Assembly: GCA_018223415.1 (NCBI GenBank)
Contig: JAGTTQ010000001.1
Coordinates: 3,273,365 to 3,337,364 of the forward strand
Source: Eubacteriaceae bacterium Marseille-Q4139
Lineage (GTDB): Bacteria; Bacillota; Clostridia; Lachnospirales; Lachnospiraceae
Reading direction: 5' to 3'
Length of the DNA stretch: 64,000 nucleotides
Below, piece by piece: positions 17,165 through 26,120 of the stretch (the first letter of the stretch is position 1; each line of letters opens with the position of its first letter). The notes beneath the pieces were generated by a model. It searched no databases. It was not told the origin of the DNA and worked only from the letters and a program-made list of their open reading frames with translations. The position numbers and the translations under genes were made by a program.

Positions 17165-17593
17165 TTACCTCCACTGTGGAATGATATCGTCGGAGAACTG
17201 CCGGATATAGCCGGACAGCCGGTCATTTGCTCTTTTAAGCTTCCAGGATGAGTCCCTGGGCATGGCCTCCTGGCTGAAGACAGAAGGCGGGACCTCATGG
17301 GAGAAATCCGGGGCTATGGAAAGAAGGAACAGGGCGCCGGCGACGGCCGTCCCCACCTTCAGGGAGTAGAGAAGGAGCTGTGCCTTCCGGGAAAGCTCTC
17401 TCGTTTTCTTTTCGATCTGTACCTCCGGGCGGAGAGCCGCCTTCATGACGGATTCCTTGAAATCCCTTGGAGCGGGAACCATGAAATCAGCCTCGATCCG
17501 GTCGGCGAAAAGTTCCAGCTTAAAATCGCTGTCGGTGATGGACTGGAGTTCTTTTATGGACTGGTTTTCTTCGGTAATGCGATTTTCTGTCAT
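17165..17593 (-). CDS. Putative anti-sigma factor (single-pass membrane protein)
   Basis: A 142-residue protein. The cytoplasmic N-terminal part (about 1-75) is rich in charged residues, one hydrophobic helix lies at about 83-102 (YSLKVGTAVAGALFLLSIAP), and a short extracytoplasmic tail follows. Its start overlaps the stop of the ECF sigma gene by 4 bases (ATGA), which is the usual arrangement of sigma/anti-sigma pairs. I do not see the HxxxCxxC ZAS motif, so the call rests on topology and context. The start is ATG 17593 with AAAGGAGG; a longer frame upstream overlaps the sigma gene. Confidence 0.65.
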   Translation of the reverse strand: MTENRITEENQSIKELQSITDSDFKLELFADRIEADFMVPAPRDFKESVMKAALRPEVQIEKKTRELSRKAQLLLYSLKVGTAVAGALFLLSIAPDFSHEVPPSVFSQEAMPRDSSWKLKRANDRLSGYIRQFSDDIIPQWR

Positions 17594-18099
17594 GTTCCCC
17601 CCTCCTTTCGATAGAGATTTTTTAACATGCCTTTGGCCCGGTAGATCTGGGTCTGTACGGTTTTTAAGTTCTTCCCGCTTTTGGCTGCGATTTCTCCGGC
17701 TTCCATCTCGTAATAGAAGTAGGCCAGGGCCACTTCGCGGTACGGGGTTTTTAAGGAACAGCAGCGGTCGTAGAGCTGTTTTTTTACGGCCTCTTCCAGG
17801 GCCAGCTCCTCCGGGGAAGAGCGGGAATCGGTCAGGGAGGAAAAGAATTCGTCGTCGGTGGGGACCGAGCGGCGGCCGGCACGCTTTAAATAGTCGATGC
17901 ACTTGTTGGTGGCAATGCGGCAGAGCCATGCGCGCTCGTTGGCCCCGTCGAAATTCGCCAGGTTCTTATAGGCCGACAGGAAGGTGTCCTGGGCTAAGTC
18001 CTCCGCCTCAAAATAGTCTCCTGTCAGGCGGAGGCAGATGGAAAATATAAGATTTTGATACTGGCCGATCAGGCGCTCCAACTGCTGTCCGCTGTTCAT
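17590..18099 (-). CDS. ECF-type RNA polymerase sigma factor (sigma-70 family)
   Basis: A 169-residue protein with region 2 (about 8-75, including AEDLAQDTFLSAYKN) and region 4 (about 110-160, with AAKSGKNLKTVQTQIYRAK as the HTH). It should direct RNA polymerase to a small stress or envelope regulon. The start is ATG 18099, preceded by AGGAGGAAAG; an extra upstream ATG has no ribosome site. It is the first gene of the operon with anti-sigma and membrane protein. A TATAAT lies about 40 bases upstream, but I see no good -35 at 17 bp. Confidence 0.9.
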   Translation of the reverse strand: MNSGQQLERLIGQYQNLIFSICLRLTGDYFEAEDLAQDTFLSAYKNLANFDGANERAWLCRIATNKCIDYLKRAGRRSVPTDDEFFSSLTDSRSSPEELALEEAVKKQLYDRCCSLKTPYREVALAYFYYEMEAGEIAAKSGKNLKTVQTQIYRAKGMLKNLYRKEGGT

Positions 18100-18201
18100 G
18101 GAATCTTTCCTCCTCTGTTTCCATCTATTATAACGACATGCAGGGGCATTTGTCTTCAATTTTTTCCGAATCTCGATTGAAATGGATTTTTTCGGGGAGA
18201 T

Positions 18202-18323
18202 ATGGTAAAATGTTCACAGCGTGAGCATTTTACCTGCGCATCCTGATTTCTGCGTGCACCGCAGAAACTCAGGCGCTAAAATCCGCCGGAGGCTCCATGG
18301 CCGCGGAGCGGACATGGTAAGAT
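18202..18323 (+). repeat. Dispersed structured intergenic element, copy A (5' of deoB)
   Basis: A 122-bp element running from ATGGTAAAATG to ATGGTAAGAT. It holds a first hairpin (GGTAAAATGTTCAC / GTGAGCATTTTACC), a second (CCTGATTTCTGCG / CGCAGAAACTCAGG inside GCGC-GCGC) and a third region with CCATG...CATGG around CCGCGGAGCGG. Two further copies lie at 22366-22488 and 37102-37222. Copies keep the same orientation relative to the downstream gene. Confidence 0.8.
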
Positions 18324-18350
18324 AGAGGAACAGAAAGGAAGACAGCATTT

Positions 18351-19514
18351 ATGAAAAGAGTTTTTTTGATTGTACTGGACAGCGTGGGGATCGGCGAGAT
18401 GCCGGATGCGGCGGATTACGGGGATGCCGGAAGCGATACCTTAAAGGCAGCTTCCAAAAGCCCGTATTTTTCCATGCCGAACATGAAAAAGCTTGGACTT
18501 TTTAATATTGACGGAGTGACCTGCGGCGAAAGGGAGAGTGCGCCTTCTGGGGCGGTGGCCCGCCTTACGGAGAAGTCAAAGGGAAAGGATACGACAACGG
18601 GGCACTGGGAGATTGCAGGCCTGGTGTCCTCGGAGCCGATGCCGGTGTTCCCGGACGGCTTTCCGGAGGAGCTTTTAAAGGAGTTAGAGGCGGCTACCGG
18701 GAGGAAAATCCTCTGCAACAAGCCGTATTCCGGCACCGAGGTCATCAAGGATTACGGAAGGGAGCATCTGGAGACCGGGGCGCTCATCGTCTACACCTCC
18801 GCGGACAGCGTGCTTCAGATTGCCGCCCATGAGGAGAAGGTGCCGGTTTCTGAGCTTTACCGGTACTGTGAGGCGGCGCGGAAAATCTGTTCCGGGAAAT
18901 GGGGTGTCGGCCGCGTGATCGCAAGGCCGTTTACAGGCGAATATCCCTTTGAGCGCACGGTGAGGCGCCACGATTATTCCCTTGAGCCGCCGAAAAAGAC
19001 GATGCTCAATTATTTAAAGGATGCCGGAAAGGATGTGCTGGCAGTCGGAAAGATCAACGATATCTTTGCCGGCAGCGGTGTCACGGACATGGTGCGTACC
19101 GAGGGGAATGCGGACGGCATCGAGAAGACGCTTTTATGGGAAAAGCGGGATTTTAACGGCCTCTGCTTTACAAACCTGGTGGATTACGACATGCTTTACG
19201 GCCACAGGAACGATGTGGACGGCTACGCAAAGGCGCTGACGTATTTTGATGAGCGGCTGCCGGAGCTTCTTTCCGGCCTTGGGGAAGAAGATATTTTCAT
19301 GATTACGGCCGACCACGGCTGCGACCCGTCGACGCCGTCCACGGATCACTCCAGGGAGTATGTGCCCCTTGTGATGGCAGGAAAGCCCATAAAAGCCGGC
19401 GCGAACCTGGGTACGAGAGCATGCTTTGGCGACATTGCCGCCACAATTCTTGAATATCTTGGCGTAAGCGGCGATGTGGCGGGCGAAAGCTTTTTAAAGG
19501 AAATCTTAAAATAA
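18351..19514 (+). CDS. deoB: Phosphopentomutase
   Basis: A 387-residue alkaline-phosphatase-superfamily enzyme starting FLIVLDSVGIGEMPDA. The metal-site segments include KGKDTTTGHWE and ITADHGCDPSTPSTDHSREY. It interconverts ribose (deoxyribose) 1-phosphate and 5-phosphate, linking nucleoside phosphorolysis to the pentose pool. AAAGGAAG precedes the ATG. It is first in a nucleoside salvage cluster, and the structured repeat A lies just upstream. Confidence 0.95.
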   Translation: MKRVFLIVLDSVGIGEMPDAADYGDAGSDTLKAASKSPYFSMPNMKKLGLFNIDGVTCGERESAPSGAVARLTEKSKGKDTTTGHWEIAGLVSSEPMPVFPDGFPEELLKELEAATGRKILCNKPYSGTEVIKDYGREHLETGALIVYTSADSVLQIAAHEEKVPVSELYRYCEAARKICSGKWGVGRVIARPFTGEYPFERTVRRHDYSLEPPKKTMLNYLKDAGKDVLAVGKINDIFAGSGVTDMVRTEGNADGIEKTLLWEKRDFNGLCFTNLVDYDMLYGHRNDVDGYAKALTYFDERLPELLSGLGEEDIFMITADHGCDPSTPSTDHSREYVPLVMAGKPIKAGANLGTRACFGDIAATILEYLGVSGDVAGESFLKEILK

Positions 19515-19532
19515 ATAGGAAACAGGATTTTT

Positions 19533-19567
19533 GCCGGCCGGTCTTTTGGAGCCGGCCGGCGCTTTTT
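19533..19567 (+). terminator. Terminator-like hairpin between deoB and deoC
   Basis: Perfect 9-bp GC stem (GCCGGCCGG / CCGGCCGGC) followed by GCTTTTT. It lies inside the operon and should lower expression of deoC-cdd-pdp relative to deoB. Confidence 0.7.
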
Positions 19568-19587
19568 CCGGAAGGGAGAAAGGTGAG

Positions 19588-20256
19588 ATGGAGAGAGAAA
19601 AAATTCTGGCCTGCGTGGATCACACACTTTTAAAGCAGGACGCTGTCTGGGAGGACATGAAAGGAATCTGCGACGATGCCGTTAAGTACCGCACGGCTTC
19701 CGTCTGTATCCCGCCGTCTTTTGTGAAGGCAGCCAGGAAATATTTTGACAGCCTGGGGGAGTCCATGGCTGTCTGCACGGTCATCGGCTTTCCAAACGGC
19801 TACTGCACGGCAGGGACGAAGGCCTTTGAGACGAGAGAAGCTCTGGAAAACGGGGCCGACGAGATCGACATGGTGATCAACATCGGCGATCTGAAGGCGA
19901 AGCAGTATGAGAAAATCGAGGAGGAGATCCGCATGTTAAAGGAAATCTGCGGATCGAAAATTTTAAAGGTGATTATTGAAACCTGCCTTCTCACGGAGGA
20001 AGAAAAAATCGCCATGTGCCGGATCGTTACAAAGGCCGGAGCCGACTATATCAAGACTTCCACAGGCTTCTCGACAGGCGGGGCCACGTTCGAGGATGTG
20101 GCTTTGTTTGCAGCCCATGTGGGGCCGGGCGTAAAGATCAAGGCGGCCGGCGGGATTTCTTCCATGGAAGACGCGGAGCGGTTCCTCTCCCTCGGTGCTT
20201 CCCGCCTTGGAACGAGCCGGATTGTGAAGCTTGTAAAAGAGGAGGAAGGCCGATGA
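19588..20256 (+). CDS. deoC: Deoxyribose-phosphate aldolase
   Basis: A 222-residue TIM-barrel class I aldolase. It begins MEREKILACVDHTLLKQDA, and the Schiff-base lysine lies in DYIKTSTGF (about residue 154). It splits 2-deoxyribose 5-phosphate into glyceraldehyde 3-phosphate and acetaldehyde. The start is ATG 19588, with GAAGGGAGAAAGG upstream; an earlier in-frame ATG lies inside the terminator hairpin. The stop overlaps the cdd start (ATGA). Confidence 0.95.
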   Translation: MEREKILACVDHTLLKQDAVWEDMKGICDDAVKYRTASVCIPPSFVKAARKYFDSLGESMAVCTVIGFPNGYCTAGTKAFETREALENGADEIDMVINIGDLKAKQYEKIEEEIRMLKEICGSKILKVIIETCLLTEEEKIAMCRIVTKAGADYIKTSTGFSTGGATFEDVALFAAHVGPGVKIKAAGGISSMEDAERFLSLGASRLGTSRIVKLVKEEEGR

Positions 20257-20696
20257 AAAAGGAAGAGCTGATCCGTGCGGCCATGGCTGCGCTCCCCAAT
20301 GCCTATGCGCCGTATTCCGGCTTTTTTGTGGCGGCAGCCCTGCTTTCAGAGAGCGGCCGGATCTATACAGGCGTCAACGTGGAGAACGCCTCTTATCCGG
20401 CAGGCTGCTGCGCCGAGCGGACGGCGGCTTTTTCTGCGGCGGCGGCCGGGGAACGGAGGTTTTTGGCCATTGCCATCGCAGGCGGCCGCGGCGGAGCTGT
20501 CACGGATTTCTGCCCGCCCTGCGGCATCTGCCGGCAGGTTCTCCGGGAATTTTCGGATCCGGAGGAGTTTCTTGTGATTCTTGCGAAGTCGGAGACGGAA
20601 TATAAGGAATACCGGCTTTCGGAGCTTTTGCCGGAGAGCTTTGGGCCGGAGTATGTGACGGGGACGAAAGGAGAACACCTTCATGAGAATGTATGA
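20253..20696 (+). CDS. cdd: Cytidine deaminase
   Basis: A 147-residue zinc enzyme with the catalytic CAERTA motif (PAGCCAERTAAF) and the second zinc motif PPCGICRQVL. It deaminates (deoxy)cytidine to (deoxy)uridine, feeding the phosphorylase encoded next. It starts 4 bases inside the end of deoC, using AGGAGGAAGG, and overlaps pdp by 14 bases, so the three genes are translationally coupled. The C-terminal tail after the core is slightly longer than in the minimal 130-residue family members. Confidence 0.93.
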   Translation: MKKEELIRAAMAALPNAYAPYSGFFVAAALLSESGRIYTGVNVENASYPAGCCAERTAAFSAAAAGERRFLAIAIAGGRGGAVTDFCPPCGICRQVLREFSDPEEFLVILAKSETEYKEYRLSELLPESFGPEYVTGTKGEHLHENV

Positions 20697-22035
20697 CCTG
20701 ATTGAGAAAAAGAAGAGAGGCGGCGCCCTGACGCGGGAGGAGATTGCCTGGATGGTAAAGGGCTTTACGGCCGGGGAAATCCCCGATTACCAGATGTCGG
20801 CCATGCTGATGGCGATCTGGTTTCAGGGCATGGACAGCCGTGAGACGACGGAGCTGACTCTTGAAATGGAGCATTCCGGAGAGACTGTGGATCTTTCGGC
20901 CATCGAGGGCGTGAAGGCCGACAAACACTCCACCGGCGGCGTCGGCGACAAGACGACGCTAATCGTAGGGCCCATCGCTGCGGCCTGCGGCGTAAAGGTT
21001 GCCAAGATGTCGGGCCGCGGCCTGGGGCACACGGGCGGCACCATCGACAAGCTGGAGGCCATTCCCGGCTTTCAGACGACCATTTCCAGGGAGCGGTTTT
21101 TTGATCTGGTGAACCAGGTGGGCATCGCCGTCATCGGCCAGTCCGGGAACCTGGTGCCGGCCGATAAAAAGATTTACGGCCTGCGGGACGTGACGGCCAC
21201 GGTGGACAGCATCCCGCTTATCGCGTCGTCCATCATGAGCAAGAAGCTGGCGGCCGGAAGCGACGGGATTGTCCTGGACGTGAAGACGGGAAGCGGCGCC
21301 TTTATGAAAACCTTTGAGGATTCGGTGGCCCTTGCAGAGACCATGGTTTCCATCGGAAACGGCGCAGGGAAGAACTGCTCGGCCGTCATCACGGATATGG
21401 ATGTGCCCCTTGGCGAGGCAGTGGGGAATACCCTGGAGGTGCTGGAGGCACTCGATACCTTAAAGGGCGGCGGCCCGGAGGATCTTAAGATCGTCTGCGT
21501 GCACCTGGCGGCTCACATGTTAGCGGCGGCAGGAAAGGGCACGCTTCCCGAGTGCATGGCGATGGCGGAAGAAGCCTTGAAGGACGGGAGTGCCTACGAG
21601 ACGTTCCTTAAAATGGCAGAGGGCCAGGGCGGAGATATTTCCTACCTGAAGGATCCGGCGAAATTTAAGAAGGCGGCGTTTTCCTTTGAGGTGCGTTCAG
21701 AAGAGGACGGCTTCGTCTCCGGCATGGATGCCGAGGGCTGCGGCACGGCTTCGATGCTTCTTGGCGCAGGACGTGCCGCAAAGGACGATGTCATTGATTT
21801 TTCTGCCGGCATCCTGTTAAAGAAAAAATACGGCGACCCTGTGAAGAAGGGAGACGTGCTGGCCGTGCTTTATGCGGACAAAGAGGAACTGTTTCCGGAA
21901 GCCGCCGAAAAGCTTCTTTCTTCCTATGAGTTCAGCAGCGAAAAACCGGAGGAAAAGAAGCTGGTTTACGGCTTCGTGGGGCCGGACGGAAAATTTGTGG
22001 AAGAGATTTCCATGAGACCAGGAATTGGAACTTGA
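20683..22035 (+). CDS. pdp: Pyrimidine-nucleoside (thymidine) phosphorylase
   Basis: A 450-residue protein of the thymidine/pyrimidine phosphorylase family, with the phosphate-binding signature KHSTGGVGDKTTL (about residue 80) and the MSGRGLGHTGGTIDKLE block. It splits uridine, deoxyuridine or thymidine to base plus (deoxy)ribose 1-phosphate, the substrate of DeoB and then DeoC. AAAGGAG precedes ATG 20683. It closes the salvage operon. No terminator precedes the 6S-like RNA promoter, whose -35 already overlaps the end of this gene. Confidence 0.93.
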   Translation: MRMYDLIEKKKRGGALTREEIAWMVKGFTAGEIPDYQMSAMLMAIWFQGMDSRETTELTLEMEHSGETVDLSAIEGVKADKHSTGGVGDKTTLIVGPIAAACGVKVAKMSGRGLGHTGGTIDKLEAIPGFQTTISRERFFDLVNQVGIAVIGQSGNLVPADKKIYGLRDVTATVDSIPLIASSIMSKKLAAGSDGIVLDVKTGSGAFMKTFEDSVALAETMVSIGNGAGKNCSAVITDMDVPLGEAVGNTLEVLEALDTLKGGGPEDLKIVCVHLAAHMLAAAGKGTLPECMAMAEEALKDGSAYETFLKMAEGQGGDISYLKDPAKFKKAAFSFEVRSEEDGFVSGMDAEGCGTASMLLGAGRAAKDDVIDFSAGILLKKKYGDPVKKGDVLAVLYADKEELFPEAAEKLLSSYEFSSEKPEEKKLVYGFVGPDGKFVEEISMRPGIGT

Positions 22036-22060
22036 AAAATTAAAACATCTGCGCTATAAT
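22032..22060 (+). promoter_or_regulatory. Promoter of the 6S-like RNA
   Basis: TTGAAA, 17-bp spacer, TATAAT. The -35 overlaps the pdp stop codon region. Confidence 0.75.
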
Positions 22061-22080
22061 AGACACGTAACAAAGATCGG

Positions 22081-22266
22081 TTCGCAATTCCTGAAATGTT
22101 CGACACTCCTGTTTATTTTGAACCTACATTATGACGTCAGGGATTCCAATATTTTTAAGCGGATGTCAGGCCTCCTTTTGAGTGGAAGGCAGAAGTTTAA
22201 GTGAGGTTGCCCACCTAGCAAGGCTAGGAGTCAATTTTGCAGGAAACGGCATTTTGGGATTGCGAA
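22081..22266 (+). ncRNA. ssrS: 6S RNA (SsrS-like)
   Basis: About 186 bases between a consensus promoter and an intrinsic terminator, with no open frame. The two ends pair perfectly (TTCGCAATTCC with GGGATTGCGAA). The inside offers a long interrupted hairpin with a central unpaired part, as in 6S RNA. One example is GGCCTCCTTTTGAGTGGAAGGC; another is the CCTAGCAAGGCTAGG stem. 6S RNA binds housekeeping RNA polymerase and mimics an open promoter. The call rests on size, end pairing and resemblance from memory; a covariance search was not possible. Confidence 0.65.
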
Positions 22267-22271
22267 AGATA

Positions 22272-22300
22272 AAAGCAGCGAGAAATCGCTGCTTTCTTTC
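22272..22300 (+). terminator. Terminator of the 6S-like RNA
   Basis: Stem AAAGCAGCG / CGCTGCTTT with a 6-base loop, then CTTTCG. Confidence 0.75.
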
Positions 22301-22365
22301 GTTGCATAACCCCGGCAGGTGCCACACACTTTTTTCCATTCCGCCCTTTTTTATTTGAAAGAAAT

Positions 22366-22488
22366 ATGGTATGATGACCGCAGAGCGGGCATTATACCTG
22401 TGCACGCCGGTTTTTTTCGTTCACCGCAGAAAACCGGGCGCTAAATTCCGCCGGAGGCACCATGGCCGCGGAGCGGACATGGTATTGT
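22366..22488 (+). repeat. Dispersed structured intergenic element, copy B (5' of AI-2E transporter gene)
   Basis: A 123-bp copy running from ATGGTATGATG to ATGGTATTGT. Hairpin 1 is GGTATGATG / CATTATACC with a CCGCAGAGCGG loop stem that differs from copies A and C. Hairpin 2 is GCCGGTTTTTTTCG / CGCAGAAAACCGGGC. The 3' part is almost identical to copy A (CCGCCGGAGGC, CCATGGCCGCGGAGCGGACA). Confidence 0.8.
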
Positions 22489-22536
22489 ATGGTTGGACAG
22501 CTAGTTTTTACAATTACTTCTAAGGAGAAGCCGAGA

Positions 22537-23805
22537 ATGAAAAATCATCCATTCAACAAGTATATTTATATGGGGCTTACGGCCATATCCGTCATTACGG
22601 CCGCAATCCTGATCGTGTTCCTGTTCCTGGAGCGGGAGGCGGTCGGAGCGGCCTTTGACAAGGTGGTTTCCATCCTGGCGCCGATTATTTACGGCGCTGT
22701 CCTGGCCTTTCTCATGGCGCCTGTCTATAATGTGTGCAGAAAATGGACGGACGCGAACGTGAAGCGCCTGCTTCGCAGTGAAAAGACGGCCGGATGGATC
22801 GGGAAGACCGCAGGGACGGCGGCAAGTCTTTTGTTTCTTTCTGCGGTTGTCATGAGCCTTTGCAGCATGATTATCCCGCAGCTTTATTCCAGCATCATGG
22901 GGATCCTCTATGCGATGCCGACGTATTTCCAGAATATCAATGTCTGGCTCACAAAGCTGTTTGCCGACAATCCGTCCCTGGAGGCGACGGTGCTCTCCCT
23001 TTATCAACAGGTGGCCGACAGCTTCCAGACCTGGGCTGTGAGCGAGCTGGTGCCGAATCTCCAGAACCTTGAGGGGCTGCAAAGCCTGGAAAAGATCATC
23101 GGCGGCGTTTCCAACAGCGTCATGAACATCGTAAATCTTGTATATAATCTGTTAATCGGGATCATTGTCATGATCTATCTCCTGAACATCAAGGATGTTC
23201 TGTTTGCCCAGGCGAAGCGGATCATTTATGCGCTGCTTCCGCTCAAGACGGCCAATGCCACGGTGGCGGAATTCCGGTTTATCCACCGGGTGTTTTCCGG
23301 TTTCCTGATCGGAAAGGTGATCGACTCCCTGATTATCGGGCTGCTCTGCTTTTTCTGCCTGAATCTGATGAAGATGCCGTTTACGCTTTTAATCAGCGTC
23401 ATCGTCGGCGTCACCAACGTGATCCCCTTTTTTGGGCCGTTCATCGGGGCAATCCCAAGCGCAGTGCTTGTCTTTTTAATCAGCCCGAAGCAGTGCCTGT
23501 ATTTCGTGCTTTTTATCCTGCTTCTTCAGCAGTTTGACGGGAATATCCTTGGGCCGAAGATTTTGGGAAACTCCACCGGTGTTTCCAGCTTCTGGGTCCT
23601 GGCGTCGATCCTGCTTTTCGGCGGGCTTTATGGGTTTATCGGCATGATTATTGCAGTGCCGGCCACGGCGGTTATTTTTGACCTGGTGGCAAAGATTCAG
23701 AACCACTGTCTGCGGAAGAAAGAGCTTTCGCAGGATGTGGATGATTATATGGGCTTAGAGCGGATTGACGAGGACAGCGGAACATATATTAGCCGCAAAG
23801 AATAA
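22537..23805 (+). CDS. AI-2E family transporter (UPF0118 membrane protein)
   Basis: A 422-residue membrane protein with about eight helices. The family landmark GVTNVIPFFGPFIGAIPSA lies at about residue 287, and QQFDGNILGPKILG at about 330. Family members are reported as AI-2 exporters or Na+/H+ antiporters; which applies here is unknown. I chose ATG 22537 with AAGGAG 10 bases upstream. The longer frame runs back into repeat B. The SpoIID-like gene follows after 14 bases, so they form an operon. Confidence 0.88.
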   Translation: MKNHPFNKYIYMGLTAISVITAAILIVFLFLEREAVGAAFDKVVSILAPIIYGAVLAFLMAPVYNVCRKWTDANVKRLLRSEKTAGWIGKTAGTAASLLFLSAVVMSLCSMIIPQLYSSIMGILYAMPTYFQNINVWLTKLFADNPSLEATVLSLYQQVADSFQTWAVSELVPNLQNLEGLQSLEKIIGGVSNSVMNIVNLVYNLLIGIIVMIYLLNIKDVLFAQAKRIIYALLPLKTANATVAEFRFIHRVFSGFLIGKVIDSLIIGLLCFFCLNLMKMPFTLLISVIVGVTNVIPFFGPFIGAIPSAVLVFLISPKQCLYFVLFILLLQQFDGNILGPKILGNSTGVSSFWVLASILLFGGLYGFIGMIIAVPATAVIFDLVAKIQNHCLRKKELSQDVDDYMGLERIDEDSGTYISRKE

Positions 23806-23819
23806 GTGGAAGAGGGCTT

Positions 23820-26117
23820 ATGGACGAGAGAAAGACTTTTATCAACTGGGTAGCCGGCATGGCGACGTTAATTGTCGCGCTTCTGATTGTGATTGTAGTC
23901 ATGGAGCCGGACGGCGGCGGCGTCTCCCGGGCTGCGGCCTCGAGGGCTGTGGCGCTGGCGGCTGCGAGCCAGGAGGAAATTAAGGCGGGCCAGCCGGAAA
24001 CCTCTTATTTTGAGGGGGAGGCGGCCGGTCAGTGGTACGCAAAATATATGGATTATCTCTATGAGGCCGGGTACCTGGACGCAGAGGCCACGGCCGCGAC
24101 GGAGGAGTCTGCCCTTTCGGAGATTACATACGGGGAGCTGGCCGGTTTCGTCCGGGCGGCCGGAAAGGAGTCGGAGGCCGGGTTTTCAGAGGTGCTTTCC
24201 TACGGGGAAGGGAAGAAGGCCGATCAGGCGCCGTCCAAGAATGCGTTCTGGGAATTTTATGATGCATTTCTTGCAGCCGTGGACACGGAAGGCAAGGTAG
24301 AGGAGCTGGAGACCGACATTTACGGCACGCCGGACAATGTGGAGGCAGCAGCTCCGTGGACAGCCTATACAAAGGACGGGAAATTCCGGTTCGAGGGACT
24401 TTATCTCGACTCGTACATTGACAGGAAGGCGCGCCTTCTCGTGCGGGACGACGATATTTTAAAGGTCGTGGAAGTGGTTTCCGATGAGATTGTCTATGAA
24501 AACGCCTGGATTTCCGGCTTTGACAACAACGAGGTGACGGTTTTCGTGGGCGCTGTCCAGAGAAAATTCCCGGTGAAGGGCGTTTTAAAGGACGAGGAGG
24601 AGATTTCCGGCCAGGTAGGAGATCTGTATTTGAAAAATGGAAATCCACGCAGGCTGGTGCTTAAGAAGGAACGGATCACGGGAACCGTCCTTTCCGTGCG
24701 GGAAAACGAGATTGAAATCGAGGGCTACGGAGCTGTACCGCTGGCGGATAATTTCAAAATTTACCGTACATACGGCGTCCTGATGGAACAGCAGAAGTCC
24801 GACATCCTTGTGGGCTACCACCTTCAGGAATTCGTCGTGGCCGGCGGCGAGATCTGTGCGGCCCTGACGACCCAGAAGCCGGAGATTGACAACATCCGCG
24901 TGCTTTTGATGGATACAGGCTTTTCTTCCCTGTTCCATTCGGAAATTACCCTTTCCTGCGACAGCATGGCCGTGCTGGAATACGGGGATGAAAAGAACCG
25001 GGAGTCTGTTTCCATTGCGGCCGGGGAAGAGCTTACGATCACAGGGGATGATTCGCGGCTGTCAGAAGGCCGTCTCGTGTTCCGCTCGGCAAACGAGGGC
25101 GGCATGATTACGGTGAAAAACATCGAGCGGGCCCAGGGGACGCCGGTGTATCCGGGACATATGGAAATTACGAAAGAGGATGAGGGGCTGCTGCTTTTAA
25201 ACGAGGTGGATCTGGAGGAATATTTAAAGCGCGTGGTTCCCAGCGAGATGCCGTCCACGTATGAGGTGGAGGCGCTTAAGGCCCAGGCCATCTGCGCCAG
25301 GACGTATGCATGGCGCCAGATTCAGGGGAACGCGTACAGCAAGTACGGCGCCCATGTGGATGACAGCACCAATTATCAGGTGTACAATAACACCAACACC
25401 TTTGAGAGCACGGATACGGCCGTCAATGAGACCTTCGGCCAGCTTCTTGCCTACGAGGGAGAGCCCATCGAAGCGTTTTATTATTCCACCTCCTGCGGGC
25501 ACAGCACTGACGGCAGTGTCTGGGGGGCGGATCCGGCAGGGACGCCGTATCTGCGGGCCGTCTCCATCGACGAAAATGCGAGAGAGCTGAGCCTGTCCTC
25601 CAACGAGGAATTTAAGGCGTTTATCCAGAATGAGAATTCCGGGGCTTACGATGCGGATGCGGCCATGTTCCGCTGGCAGACAACCACCGACAGCACGATC
25701 CTTTCGGAAAAAATCGGCGGCGTCGGCCGGATCACGGGGCTGACCGTGACGGAGAGAGGGCCCGGCGGGATTGCGCGGACGTTAAAAGTCGTGGGCACCG
25801 AGGGCTCCAAGACGTTTTCGAGTCAGAGTAAAATCCGCACGATCCTGGGAAATCCGAGCCTCGTGTACACCAGGAATGCCGATGACACCATCACTGGCTG
25901 GGATACGCTTCCGAGCGCTTTTATCTATATCGAGAACGAGGGCACGGACGAAAATCAGGTGACGAAATTTACCATCTACGGCGGCGGCTACGGCCACGGC
26001 GCCGGCATGAGCCAGAACGGCGCTCAGGGAATGGCGAAGACAGGAAAGAGCTGTGCGGAGATTTTGCGGCTGTTTTATGCCGGATGTGAAATTATGGATA
26101 TTGGGGATGTGTCGTAA
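23820..26117 (+). CDS. SpoIID/LytB domain-containing protein
   Basis: A 765-residue protein anchored by one N-terminal helix (about 8-28). An Ala/Glu-rich linker and a long beta-rich region follow, then the SpoIID domain from about residue 455. That domain has NEVDLEEYLKRVVPSEMPS, ALKAQAICARTYAW, STSCGHSTDGSVWG and GYGHGAGMSQNGAQGMAK. SpoIID is a lytic transglycosylase acting on stem-peptide-free glycan during engulfment. This one is more than twice the length of SpoIID, so it is probably a related vegetative or surface enzyme. It shares an operon with the AI-2E gene and ends at a bidirectional terminator. Confidence 0.85.
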   Translation: MDERKTFINWVAGMATLIVALLIVIVVMEPDGGGVSRAAASRAVALAAASQEEIKAGQPETSYFEGEAAGQWYAKYMDYLYEAGYLDAEATAATEESALSEITYGELAGFVRAAGKESEAGFSEVLSYGEGKKADQAPSKNAFWEFYDAFLAAVDTEGKVEELETDIYGTPDNVEAAAPWTAYTKDGKFRFEGLYLDSYIDRKARLLVRDDDILKVVEVVSDEIVYENAWISGFDNNEVTVFVGAVQRKFPVKGVLKDEEEISGQVGDLYLKNGNPRRLVLKKERITGTVLSVRENEIEIEGYGAVPLADNFKIYRTYGVLMEQQKSDILVGYHLQEFVVAGGEICAALTTQKPEIDNIRVLLMDTGFSSLFHSEITLSCDSMAVLEYGDEKNRESVSIAAGEELTITGDDSRLSEGRLVFRSANEGGMITVKNIERAQGTPVYPGHMEITKEDEGLLLLNEVDLEEYLKRVVPSEMPSTYEVEALKAQAICARTYAWRQIQGNAYSKYGAHVDDSTNYQVYNNTNTFESTDTAVNETFGQLLAYEGEPIEAFYYSTSCGHSTDGSVWGADPAGTPYLRAVSIDENARELSLSSNEEFKAFIQNENSGAYDADAAMFRWQTTTDSTILSEKIGGVGRITGLTVTERGPGGIARTLKVVGTEGSKTFSSQSKIRTILGNPSLVYTRNADDTITGWDTLPSAFIYIENEGTDENQVTKFTIYGGGYGHGAGMSQNGAQGMAKTGKSCAEILRLFYAGCEIMDIGDVS

Positions 26118-26120
26118 AAA

